Shown: positions 19,071-27,110 of the stretch, in pieces
How positions within the stretch are numbered: the first letter of the stretch is position 1
Layout: each line of letters starts with the position of its first letter
NCBI GenBank assembly: GCA_003427395.1
Contig: BFEA01000829.1
Coordinates: 357,808 to 386,531, forward strand
Source: Chara braunii
Taxonomy: Eukaryota; Streptophyta; Charophyceae; Charales; Characeae
Direction: 5' to 3'
Length of the DNA: 28,724 nucleotides
Notes under the pieces: model-generated
Databases searched by the model: none
Told to the model about the DNA's origin: nothing
The model's input: only the letters and a program-made list of their open reading frames with translations
Translations under genes and position numbers: made by a program

Positions 19071-19430
19071 CGCAGCATGCCTCTGGCTGTCCGGGCCTAG
19101 AGCCAAGGCTATCTGGCTATTTTGCCTGTTCGGCCTGTGGGACCAGGCTGTGGCCTGACCCCACAAGTCGTGTGCTCATTCAGTCCAGTCCAGTCCTGCT
19201 CGGTACCACTGTCGGTACCAGGCCAGTCCAGTCCTGTCCAGTCAGTCCGCTGGGGGTATACCCAGCTGCAGTCTGTTTTCAGTCTCATTCTTCATGTCCA
19301 CAGTTTGGAGTAAGTGCGTGTTGAGTATGCGTTGGAGCTACGCTGTCCCTACCAGCTCCATCTCTATCTCCATCTCCCTCATCCCTTCGTCTTGATCTTG
19401 ACGGACCGCCATCCCGGCAGGTCTGTCACA
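19071..19430 (+). repeat. 3' LTR (carries the unoccupied hAT-like site)
   Basis: It matches the 5' LTR from GCAGCATGCCTCTGGCTG to GTCTGTCACA and ends in CA. At 19306-19313 it has a single GTTTGGAG followed directly by TAAGTGCGTGTTGAG, the uninterrupted form of the place where the 5' LTR holds the hAT-like MITE. Start is by homology with the 5' LTR, give or take a few bases. Confidence 0.85.
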
Positions 19431-19537
19431 TGCAGTTACTCTCTTCTCAAGTGAAAACAATAGGACAAGCAGACATGGGAGGTCCTAACCGAGCAAAATC
19501 ATCATGTTTTCCTTTAAAAGAACACACCAGTTGATAC

Positions 19538-19620
19538 CTGGTTGGCATGAGCTTGATCATGCTGATCCAGGTCATGCTTGTTGAAGAGGTTCATGTCTCC
19601 ACTTTCCTCTTTTCCTGGTG
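19538..19620 (-). CDS. Candidate host exon, copy 2 of the duplicated unit
   Basis: On the minus strand a CCTATCCCACAG acceptor precedes 19620 and a CAG|GTATCA donor follows 19538. The 83-nt segment encodes PGKEESGDMNLFNKHDLDQH, then DQAHANQ, in one frame. A related but broken copy lies at 4476-4601. Its phase (1 in, 0 out) does not match the phase-0 end of the exon at 20274-20456, so either another exon intervenes, a different splice site is used, or the segment is not an exon. No family recognised. Confidence 0.3.
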
Positions 19621-20262
19621 CTGTGGGATAGGGAACAAGGTTGTGAAAGACGGGAAAGACCCTGCAAAAAGAGGGAAAGAGGGGCGCGGGGGGGGGGGGG
19701 GGCGGGGACGCTCTGTGAGGATATTCATTTGCCCAACCCCTTTCCCTTCCCCCCTCCTGGCGTGATTTCAAGTTTTTCCCTACCCACAGCCTCCCCCCTT
19801 TTCTCTCCTCAAGCGATTTCAATGTTTTTTTTTTTGCCTCCCCATCCCCTGGCCACATTTTGCTGCTCTCCTGCAATTTTGATGGTTTCCCTGGCATGGT
19901 CCTCAGCTCTCCCATAACGCCAACCCTCATATAGCGGCGCCTCTGGAAGGATGGTTCAAAAGCGGATCAGGTTCATCCTGTTTTCAGGTCACAAAGTTCC
20001 AAGATGGGGTCAACCCGAACATAGTCCCGTCACAAGGATAACATACCCAGTAGGACTAGAACATACATGTGCCATCCTCCAGGACATCCCTTAAAATTGG
20101 AACAATACAGACGAGAATAGTATGGGCCCTGCACAAAGGATGTTTTTTTTCTGGAAAAAAAGGGATGACACATAAAAATAAAGTAACTGAGCTAAGACAT
20201 TTCATTAAAAAACACATACACGTATGAGTTACGAGTTCCAGTGCCCCAGTTGCAATAACTTG
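19621..20262. other. Intron-like sequence with homopolymer runs, no gene seen
   Basis: A 15-G run (19688-19702) and T-rich runs near 19823 and 20143 occur. No domain or RNA recognised. Confidence 0.4.
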
Positions 20263-20273
20263 GCTCACCCCAC

Positions 20274-20490
20274 CTGCCTTTGCATTTCTGCCAGCTGCAA
20301 TTCATAAACTTCGTATCTGTGTTCCCCACTGTTGGGGGAAAGTATGTCGTCTCCTCCACTACTTGTCTGGCGATTCTGTTCAATAGACGCTAACTTCAGG
20401 GACAGCTCCTCCACGTCTTTCTCTGCAGTTTCTGCTCGTGCAGCGAGACTCACAACCTGCATTTGGCAGTACATTTGAGTGAATTTGATT
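20274..20490 (-). CDS. Candidate host exon encoding coiled-coil protein segment
   Basis: The minus-strand frame is open and protein-like: KLEIKFTQMYCQMQVVSLAA, RAETAEKDVEELSLKLASIE, then a Ser/Gly/Asp linker and HRYEVYELQLAEMQRQ. Leu and Val spacing and charge suggest a coiled coil. A donor, CAG|GTGGGG, follows 20274 in phase 0; a second, GTGAGC, lies five bases on. Two acceptors are possible: ATGCAG just before 20456, or an AAG near 20490 beside the poly-A tail of an inserted repeat (20525-20507). It resembles a plant coiled-coil or kinesin-tail segment, but no family could be named. It may share a gene with 3527-3589. Confidence 0.5.
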
Positions 20491-20506
20491 TCCAACTTCC
20501 AAGCCG

Positions 20507-20525
20507 TTTTTTTTTTTTTTTTTTT
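20507..20525 (-). repeat. poly-A (minus strand) next to the inverted-repeat element
   Basis: Nineteen T residues on the plus strand directly follow, in minus sense, the terminal GGGCCATCTT of the repeat at 20531-20605. That looks like a retroposon tail ending right at the exon edge. Confidence 0.6.
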
Positions 20526-20530
20526 AAGAT

Positions 20531-21070
20531 GGCCCAGTGCCCAAGGCTACCATTATAACATGGAATACAAAGATATTACCGGGGTCATTACCCGGGTTTG
20601 GCTTCAGGGAGAAAACGTGTATCGGGTTTTCTAGGGTTTGGTGGCTCAGAGATTTTCTGATCGCCATTCTTAGGTTTATAGTACTTTATACATTCTGTGT
20701 TCATCCAATATGAATAGTCCGGTAAAATTCGAATGCATATTTGCTGTGTAATTTCAACGGCCAGAGATCATCTTGTCAATCAAATAGCTCTGCAACTGGT
20801 CGAATTAACGATTCTCTTTTATTACGTGCATCTTTTGAACTTTTTCAGATGTATTTTTTATTTCGAATTTTGAGTATTGAGCGTAGGCTTGAGCATCGGG
20901 ATTGGTAGATCATTTTGACTTATAGGATATCATCGAGTTTAGGTATAGTCTGATCGTCAGGTGCATCATCTTAGGGCCTGACGGAATTGTTCCTTGAAGC
21001 CGAAGCCAGGTAACGGACACAGTATCATCCATGTATTCCAGATTATAATTTATGCCTTGGGCACAGGGCC
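20531..21070. mobile_element. 540-bp element with ~75-bp inverted termini
   Basis: The left end (20531-20605, starting GGCCCAGTGCCCAAGGC) and the reverse complement of the right end (20996-21070) match at roughly three of four positions over 75 bases. The interior (20606-20995) is AT-rich and non-coding. No target duplication was seen. The same terminal sequence occurs singly at 21965 and 22800, twice beside poly-A, so these may instead be two retroposed copies in opposite orientation. Confidence 0.6.
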
Positions 21071-21418
21071 CCTTTTTGTTACAACAGGTTTCCAGAAGGG
21101 CCCGAAGAGGATGCTCTAGCCATTCATAAACGTTTCAGCACCACCATTGACAAATGAAAGTCAACGAACATTGAACAGCACGGGGGCCAAATCTCCCACC
21201 AGCCTCCACTGAGCTGGGCATTGTTGATCTTTCAAGTTTCAACCACGGTGCGGTGCATTTGCCGGGGGGGGGGAGGAGGGAGGGAGGAACCCAAAGAAAA
21301 GAGATACTAAAATATTTTCTTCTTCGTCTTTTTCTTTAAGAGATTAAAATCGTTTCAGCATATTTTTCAGAAAAACAAAACACTATGGGAGTTTGGCGCT
21401 GTCTGGGAGAAAAACAGC
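21071..21418. other. No gene seen
   Basis: Unassigned sequence with a GGGGGGGGGG-type run followed by GA-rich bases (about 21263-21290). Confidence 0.4.
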
Positions 21419-21913
21419 GTGCTGCGTGATATTGAAGACATAGCCTCCAACCTTGGAGCTTCACCTATCACCTCCAGGCTAGTTGAATGTCATTGGATGT
21501 TAGAAAAAAAAAGAACGGAAAAAAAGCAGCGTACTTCATGTAGAAAGAAGATAGCACATTTTGCGAGGCTTTACTCTCATGGAGGACACAGTGTGCAACT
21601 AAAGAACTGGAGCAACACAGAGTCACTCCCACATCGTCCATCTGCCTCGTTCACTCAGGCCTTTGACATGAGGGAGCACCACTATAAAGATTCCCACTCG
21701 TACTGTGCTTATGCCCACCATGTAAAGGCTGAATACAAAAATGATAAACCTTGGACATGTGGGTTCTCCCAGCCACAGGGAACCCGAGTACTTGCACAAA
21801 GAATCACTGCTCAGAGGTGTGTTAGGACCACCAAGTGTTTGGTTTTGTTCGGTATTGACTGCGTAATCCTTCTAGTAGCACCCCCTCTCTTAGTTTTTTT
21901 TTTTTGCTGGTAA
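21419..21913 (+). other. 164-codon open frame, unrecognised
   Basis: The frame opens MLRDIEDIASNLGASPITSR and contains a His/Tyr-rich middle (HYKDSHSYCAYAHHVKAEYK) and a hydrophobic end made partly by a T-run. No domain, signal or repeat family was recognised, and nothing in the composition demands that it be coding. It may be a chance frame or a decayed exon. Confidence 0.2.
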
Positions 21914-21964
21914 CCTTTTAAGTTTTCAGAAAGTTTGCAGAACAGCACTTTGCTCTTCGCAGCC

Positions 21965-22007
21965 GAAGCCGGGTAATGGCCCCGGTATTCCAAATTGTAA
22001 CACAGAG
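21965..22007 (+). repeat. Third copy of the GAAGCC-GGGTAATGGCCCC repeat
   Basis: GAAGCCGGGTAATGGCCCCG followed by GTATTCCAAATTGTAACACAG matches the termini of the 540-bp element. It faces, in opposite orientation, the copy at 22738-22800, and the two bracket the tRNA-Ser genes. Confidence 0.7.
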
Positions 22008-22114
22008 AAAGAAGAGGACCACTAATTTGGCCGTGGGACCCACTTGCGGAGAATTTAACCCCGTCAGAACACATCAAAACAGCAGAGTAGTTTGAAAATG
22101 TCTTCTCCATTGAT

Positions 22115-22196
22115 CGTGGCCTGAGAGATTCGAACTCTCGCGGGTATAACCCATGTACTTAGCAGGCACACGCCTTAACCACTCGGCCAAAGCCAC
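22115..22196 (-). tRNA. tRNA-Ser(GCU), copy 1
   Basis: All arms fold. Acceptor stem GTGGCTT/AGGCCAC has one G-U pair; D-arm GCC..GGC has an intact A-box (GGCCGAGTGGTTAAGG). Anticodon stem TGTGC/GTACA closes loop CTGCTAA with anticodon GCT, reading AGC/AGU codons. A long variable arm (GGGTTATACCC) is the serine signature, and T-arm GAGAG TTCGAAT CTCTC carries the B-box. The discriminator is G and CCA is not encoded, as in eukaryotic nuclear tRNAs. A TTTT about 20 bases downstream on the minus strand could end Pol III transcription. There is no intron. Confidence 0.93.
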
Positions 22197-22401
22197 CACA
22201 TTGATTTCTCTTCCAGTACACCTAAATGGGTTACCTATGCTCGCCATGTGGTCTGCACTGATGCAGTGGCTATCACCATAATAGGAAGCCCTAATAATTG
22301 CAAAATCATTCACAGTGCTATCTGTACTGATGGAAGCAATTATCCGCACCATAAGACAAAGAAACCATAAGACAACCCATTTTAAACCGGTTCTTCTACA
22401 T

Positions 22402-22483
22402 CGTGGCCTGAGAGATTCGAACTCTCGCGGGTATAACCCATGTACTTAGCAGGCACACGCCTTAACCACTCGGCCAAAGCCAC
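22402..22483 (-). tRNA. tRNA-Ser(GCU), copy 2
   Basis: It is identical base for base to copy 1, 287 bases away, in the same orientation. The flanks differ apart from a weak CTTCT..CAT similarity on the 3' side, so the duplication unit was little larger than the gene or the flanks have drifted while the gene was conserved. No TTTT is seen close downstream, so its terminator is unclear. Confidence 0.93.
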
Positions 22484-22627
22484 AAGGTTGGACGAGAGGG
22501 ATATGATACCGCATTTAGTGGCTAGTGTCCTCACCCAACCAAGCTCCCACAGAGCACATCTGTCATCCCACTGCCAGTGTTCGAATGATTTTTAGGGTTG
22601 TGGAAGAATGCCACCGTTCATACTCTT

Positions 22628-22628
<1 letters not shown>

Positions 22629-22669
<41 letters not shown>
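22629..22669 (-). repeat. 41-base poly-A (minus strand), retroposon tail-like
   Basis: Forty-one T residues on the plus strand, followed by G-rich runs (22670-22691). In minus sense a C-rich stretch leads into the poly-A. Confidence 0.8.
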
Positions 22670-22670
<1 letters not shown>

Positions 22671-22737
22671 GGAGGGGGGGGGGAAGGGGGGACGATGCTC
22701 CAATCTATTTGCGGGGAGAAACACGTGCCGGGAACCG

Positions 22738-22800
22738 GGCCCAGCGTCCCCTGTGAAAGTACATAAAACTGAAATATTGGGGCCACTACCCAGCTTCGCC
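22738..22800 (-). repeat. Fourth copy of the GAAGCC-GGGTAATGGCCCC repeat
   Basis: In minus sense: GCGAAGCTGGGTAGTGGCCCC, later CGCTGGGCCC, the same order as in the termini of the 540-bp element. About 70 bases further (minus) comes the 41-base poly-A. Confidence 0.65.
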
Positions 22801-23198
22801 TGAGAAGTGTGAAACCAATCAAGAAACTCCAGAAAGATTTGGGATCAAGTACTATCCTACCAGAACGAGCAGGACCCCCCCCCCCCCCCATGCAGACAGA
22901 TGAATGCCCCCCACCTTAAGACCACCACCAACCGGTGGTATTCAGCACAAACCAGATCTCTTTACCAGGCCTCATGCCCCTATTTGGCTGGGTCACAGAG
23001 TTGCACCATCTTGCTCCAGCACCGGCCAGCGTTGCTCCATCTTCGGCCCACATTTGACCCCCAAGACTGCCCCCCCACACAGTCCCTCAAATCTCTCCTA
23101 CTTACACCACAAACATTCAAAAAAATCTTTAGTAAAACAAATATATATATATTTAGCGCTTATGCCCATGAGTCACTTAGCTGCAAGTTCACCAGACG
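22801..23198. other. No gene seen
   Basis: Contains a C-run (about 22876-22889), C-rich sequence and a TATATATAT stretch near 23140. Nothing coding was recognised, though the 5' part of the Penelope-like element may begin here. Confidence 0.35.
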
Positions 23199-24164
23199 GT
23201 GAGCGCCAGGCTGGGGAGGGCAATTCGATACATGCTTTTGTGTCTTCCTGTGTCTTACCATTTCAGCCTGAGATCTACAGATCAATCGATGGCGGCAATG
23301 TTGAAGGCCGTGACAAAGGTGAAGCAGTCCGGTGATACACTTGTGGGGAGGAGTTACGACATACAGGATATGTTTGCCAAGCTCCCCCATGACGCCATCA
23401 TCGCATCCGTGCAGTGGCTGATATGTATGCATGAAGATCGAGGACTGGTCGGAGTGAAGGTAAGCATAGGGGGAAAATGCTGCAAGATGGCTAGGAACAG
23501 TAGAAAAGAGGTAGGATATCTTGGTATCTCCCTCGACAAAGTGCTCGACATACTCGCATACGAACTGCGCCATACGTACACGGTATGTGAACACCGGGTA
23601 TATCGACAAGTGTTTGGGATTCCTATGGGAAAGCACTCCTCTCAGACCCTCGCTAATTTACTTTGCGCAAAGTCTGAGTACGTTTTTCTCCAGTCCCTTG
23701 GAGCTGACCGGCGACTAATAGCCGGAGTTCGTATGGTCAATGATGTCTCCATTATGGTATCATTCCACAGCCATGATCCCGTTTCCTATCAAAAGGCCAT
23801 GGTAATCGTGGACCTGTTTGCTACGTGCTATCCTGAAACGCTGAAATTAGTTAGAAAAGATAATGATACAATTGCCTGGGATATTTTGGAGAATAGGGTG
23901 GTGTTAGAATCTTTGCCACCGTTGTTGCATATTTTTCCAAGGATGAAAAATCAGATGTCAATTTTTAAGGCAGACGTTCTACATTTTCATTCCATGCAGG
24001 ATTACGGGTCGTACTCAGCAAAGAAAGTGAAGAAAATGACCTTGACAGCATCCATGCTCAGGCTACAGAGATCATCTACGGATGATGTGGCAGCAACTGC
24101 ATCCATCCCCTGGGGGTCTTCTTCGGGATTATCCCCTGGGGGTCTTCTTCGGGTCCTTGGCTAG
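23199..24164 (+). pseudogene. Penelope-like element reverse transcriptase, mutated
   Basis: This 321-codon open frame carries RT landmarks in Penelope style. GRSYDIQDMFAKLPHDAI (about 23350-23400) is motif A with its Asp. VYRQVFGIPMGKHSSQTLAN (about 23600-23660) matches the GiPMGs..Sp.LAn motif B, and RMVNDVSIMV (about 23733-23760) stands where RYVDD should be, so motif C is MVND and its first catalytic Asp is Asn. No GIY-YIG endonuclease is visible. A 26-bp tandem duplication (24105-24156) shifts the frame just before the stop; past it, in another frame, SLARFAKVVASTWRSLTSQV looks like continued coding. The start at 23199 is arbitrary and the N-terminus is missing or decayed. Confidence 0.7.
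24105..24156 (+). repeat. 26-bp tandem duplication at the end of the Penelope-like frame
   Basis: ATCCCCTGGGGGTCTTCTTC followed by GGG occurs at 24105 and again at 24131. The period of 26 shifts the reading frame by two. Confidence 0.9.
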
Positions 24165-24639
24165 ATTTGCCAAGGTGGTGGCCAGTACCTGGAGGTCTTT
24201 GACCTCGCAGGTTTACCCCCACCAACGAGAATTTGCTTCTTAAGGGACCAGGAAAAAAATGTATCGGTAGCGTGCATTAGGGGGGCGGAGCACTGTCTGC
24301 AATTTTTGTTTGCATGATTTCCGATTGTTCGGGTTTTTCTCTGCCTTTCCAGAAAGGCAGGTTGTTAAAAAAATTAAAATTAAGATATTCGGAGGTTGTG
24401 GGCGCACTGAAGGGCATGCGTGTACATTTTTGGGCACGGACTGGTACAAACCCGAACGTTCTGGATTTTTTTTCTGGGTACGGGACGGACAGGCACAGGC
24501 CCGAAAGATCGAGGATTTTTGGGCCTGAGTACTCCAGTGTACCTAACCGCAGATACGGTCAGATTCCGCAACGGTAAGTAGATTTGTTTTTCCTGAGCTC
24601 TCATGGTTGTAACTCCTCTACTGAAGGATTTGGGCTAAC
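24165..24639. other. Between the Penelope-like and LINE fragments, no gene seen
   Basis: CCCGAACGTTC near 24453 resembles the subterminal motif of the hAT-like MITE at 4860-5631, but no terminal repeats or target duplications were found around it. Confidence 0.35.
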
Positions 24640-25404
24640 TAGCAAGTGAGACTGTCAAGGCATTGGCAGCAAACCTCCGAGCTAACAAAGACCTGAGGAA
24701 GTTGCAGATCTCTGCCATCCTAGAAGAAGCAATCCCGATCTGTTCGATGTTTGCGGATGATCTGACACTCATGGTTGACGCAACAGCAGCAAACATGGAA
24801 GAGATCAGGCGATTGTTCGACCGGTTTACAACAGTCTCAGACATGACGGTCAACTGGGGTAATAAAACCCTGGGATGGTGGATTCACCATCAAGGGGCGC
24901 GCCCCCCCGAACTCCCGCAGGTCAAATGGCTCCCAGAATCGGCCCCGGTCAGGGTGCTGGAAATCATGCTAACAACACTAGGCAAGCCCGCATCGAATGA
25001 CGAGTGACACTAGGCAAGCCCGCATCGAATGACGAGTGGATTCTAAAGCCCGCTCTAGAGAAGTTAGCCCACTGGAATGACCGTAATAACTCTTTTATTG
25101 GCAGGGCACTAGCGATCAACAGCGTGATACTGGCAGCCCTCTGGTATAAATCTGCAATTTGGGCTCTCAGCAAGGAGGCCGTTCGAGCACTAAAGCGACA
25201 GGTAACAGCCCTATTATGGAGAGGCAACTGTGAACTTCCAAATGTCATCAGCAGGGTAGCCTGGCTTTCGGTGATTCAACCTAAAGACAAAGGGGGCATG
25301 GGGATCCTAGACCCGGATACCCAGATCAAGGCATTAACAATTCAATGGATCAGGAGACTGCTCTTCACTCAACACCTCCCATGGCACGCCCTCGCGTTCG
25401 AATA
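24640..25404 (+). pseudogene. LINE ORF2 reverse transcriptase segment, copy B
   Basis: The frame reads ETVKALAANLRANKDLRKLQ, AILEEAIPICSMFADDLTLM: FADD (about 24747-24758) is the intact RT catalytic motif C of L1-type LINEs. TVNWGNKT and KWLPESAPVRVLEIML follow. The 32-bp tandem duplication shifts the frame, after which it goes on through NDEWILKPALEKLAHW, AINSVILAALWYKSAIW, LLWRGN and KDKGGMGILD. The stop at 25402-25404 falls where copy A continues with QIRRLAP. The original enzyme nicks target DNA and copies LINE RNA there. Confidence 0.85.
24975..25038 (+). repeat. 32-bp exact tandem duplication in LINE copy B
   Basis: ACACTAGGCAAGCCCGCATC followed by GAATGACGAGTG occurs twice, head to tail, without a mismatch (24975-25006, 25007-25038). 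Perfect identity suggests it is recent compared with the other lesions. Confidence 0.97.
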
Positions 25405-26390
25405 AATAGCGAGGCTTGCCCCGGAGGCACCGCAGGGAATTAACCCACTAACCTGGTTGGAAGACCTTCACTGGACAATACCACGGTCCCGTCGAAACGG
25501 GCAAGCTCCGGGCCATGACACAACCCGCTCAAATCTGGTCAGGGACGACTTTTGGACCCCAATACTGCATGCCTGGCGACAACTTCCACTACCCAACAAA
25601 GTCCCGCCAACCAGGTGGGACGAGGTGGCACGCCAACCCCTCTTTGGGAACAGACAAATAACGGATCGGGACAGCAGAGTGTACTGCAGTTCAAGCACCC
25701 CGTGGAACAGCTGGGTTAAAAAAGGTGTAACCAGAACAAAAGATATATGGGACACACAAGCGGGAGACTGGAAACCTGCGCAGCAATTAAGGACCGCACT
25801 GAAGTATTGCCACAACGTGGAAGAGCATCTCGAAACCTTGATTTTTGCCATCCCCCTAGATTGGGTCCACATCCTGCGCAAAGTGTCGTGGCTGGCAGAA
25901 GGGGACTGGGTTGCAGCCCCAGGCGATCCGGAGAGTGTCGGTAATGTGATAGAGGTGCGCGCGGATGAAGCCCTGACCGCTCTCTTCCACATTGGTAAGG
26001 ACAATGTGCTCACCCGATACGCCCCAAACCTGGTGAGATAGTGGAGAAACTCGGACCTGCACAGGATCCGGGTGTTACAAGACAAAGACGTGTGGATCGC
26101 ATATCAGCCAGACACTCCCGTGGTTGAGCTTCCAATAAATCCCGAGGAGTGGCAGTGGTCCCCCCCACAAAAACGCAGGACCGGGGAGAATATGAAGCTG
26201 CATACCTTAACAGTGAAAGCTACCTATCGGCTGCTGGGCCCAAAAGTGAATATAAAAGATAGGGTGAAGGATCGATGGTGGTCTCATCTGAATGTAGGAA
26301 CTGAAGCAATCCGCCCCATCCGATGGTTTCCACCACAAGGTCCAGGCCAGCGAATATATGTCGAGGGCGCGATAGATTTCCTCCTCTAAG
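25405..26390 (+). pseudogene. LINE ORF2 post-RT region, copy B
   Basis: After the stop at 25402 the same frame resumes with LTWLEDLHWTIPRSR, matching LTWLGDWYWSIPKT of copy A. It runs through LRQLPLPN-type sequence, WVKKGVTRTKDIWDTQAGDW and LIFAIPLDWVHIL. The frame is open to 26039 and again to 26387, ending GQRIYVEGAIDFLL. The stretch is typical of the Trp-rich linker between RT and zinc finger. The zinc finger itself is missing. Confidence 0.75.
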
Positions 26391-26826
26391 TTTTGTGGTA
26401 CGGGTCCTCGTTTGTTGTACGAGTCCTATGCGTGTCAAATCGGTGATGATATGCTGTGTGCTTGTGCGTGCTCCTGCCAAAGTTTTGAGAATGTGCATGG
26501 GGAGTAGGGGCACCCTCGGATTGATTGGAGACCAGGTTGACAGGGAACACGGCGTACCAGGAAGGTGCGGGGTAGGGAAGAGGAAGGTGAGGGAAAGGGG
26601 AAAGCGAGGGAAGGCGATTTGAATTTGCATGTTCAGCTATAAGGATGGAAGAGGAGCTGTGCTCCTACATGAGTTAGGGTGGTGGATGGCCTCCTGAAGA
26701 GACTTGGACACGCACCGAGTCGAAATCCGTCGAGGATCATGCGTGTTTATTGTACGGTGTTTGGTAAAGGTTTGCATCTTTACCCTCCATGGAACAAAAA
26801 TATTTGTTTGCTATTACCTTGTATTC
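26391..26826. other. No gene seen
   Basis: Unassigned sequence with a GGAAGGTG..GGGAAAGGGG purine-rich stretch (about 26560-26615). Confidence 0.4.
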
Positions 26827-27110
26827 TTCTTCTTCTTCTTCTTCTTCTTCTTCTTCTTCCTCCTCCTCCTCCCTCCTCCCTCCTCCCTCCTCCTCNCTCC
26901 NCCCTCCTCCTCCCTCCTCCCTCCTCCTCCTCCCTCCTCCTCCCTCCTCTGACGTGGTGCTCCTCCCTCCTCCCGTCCTCTGCATCACCTTGCCCCCTCC
27001 CTCTTCCCTTCTCCCTCCTCTCTCCCTGCTCTGACGCGGCGCTCCTCGGTCCTCTCTCCCTCCTCTGACGTGGCGTTTCTCCCCTCCTCCCTCTGATGTG
27101 GTGCTCCAGC
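26827..27110. repeat. CTT/CTC microsatellite and pyrimidine tract with two N
   Basis: A (CTT)n run of about 34 bases leads into (CTC/CCT)n. Unresolved bases lie at 26896 and 26901. From 26946 on, a CTCTGACGTGGTGCTCC-like 17-mer recurs four times (about 26947, 27029, 27062, 27091) among C/T-rich spacers. Long frames across it on both strands are low-complexity artefacts. Confidence 0.9.

Larger units (their letters stand above)
4602..19430 (+). mobile_element. Ty3/gypsy LTR retrotransposon (chromovirus), decayed, ~14.8 kb
   Basis: Two diverged LTRs (4602-5753 and 19071-19430) flank a primer-binding site and, in order, gag, protease, RT, RNase H, integrase and chromodomain. That order and the terminal chromodomain place it among Ty3/gypsy chromoviruses. 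Without the hAT-like insertion the 5' LTR is about 372 bp, matching the 360-bp 3' LTR. Flanks read TGCAT on the left and TGCAG on the right, a near-perfect 5-bp target duplication; starting the LTR five bases later would give a perfect TGCAG pair, so the left edge is uncertain by a few bases. Catalytic residues are lost in protease and integrase and frames are broken throughout. The ~6 kb between PBS and gag is unusual and contains other repeats. Confidence 0.85.
24640..26390 (+). mobile_element. LINE (L1-like), copy B, truncated at both ends
   Basis: It covers the RT from before the catalytic box through the connection region, in the same family as 700-3234. It is richer in G and C than copy A. 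Similarity to copy A ends near IRPIRWFPP (about 26320-26335), before the zinc finger, and no poly-A tail follows, so the 3' end is missing. Interruptions: the 32-bp duplication at 24975-25038, a stop at 25402, and a stop at 26039. Confidence 0.85.

Noticed and set aside
22074-22352. 92-codon minus-strand frame containing VVALAEWLRRVPAKYMGY
   Set aside because: This part of the peptide is a translation of the tRNA-Ser gene at 22115-22196, a well-known artefact; the remaining part has no support.
24440-24540. Second hAT-like MITE suggested by CCCGAACGTTC
   Set aside because: No CAGGGTTACC ends and no 8-bp duplication could be found around it.
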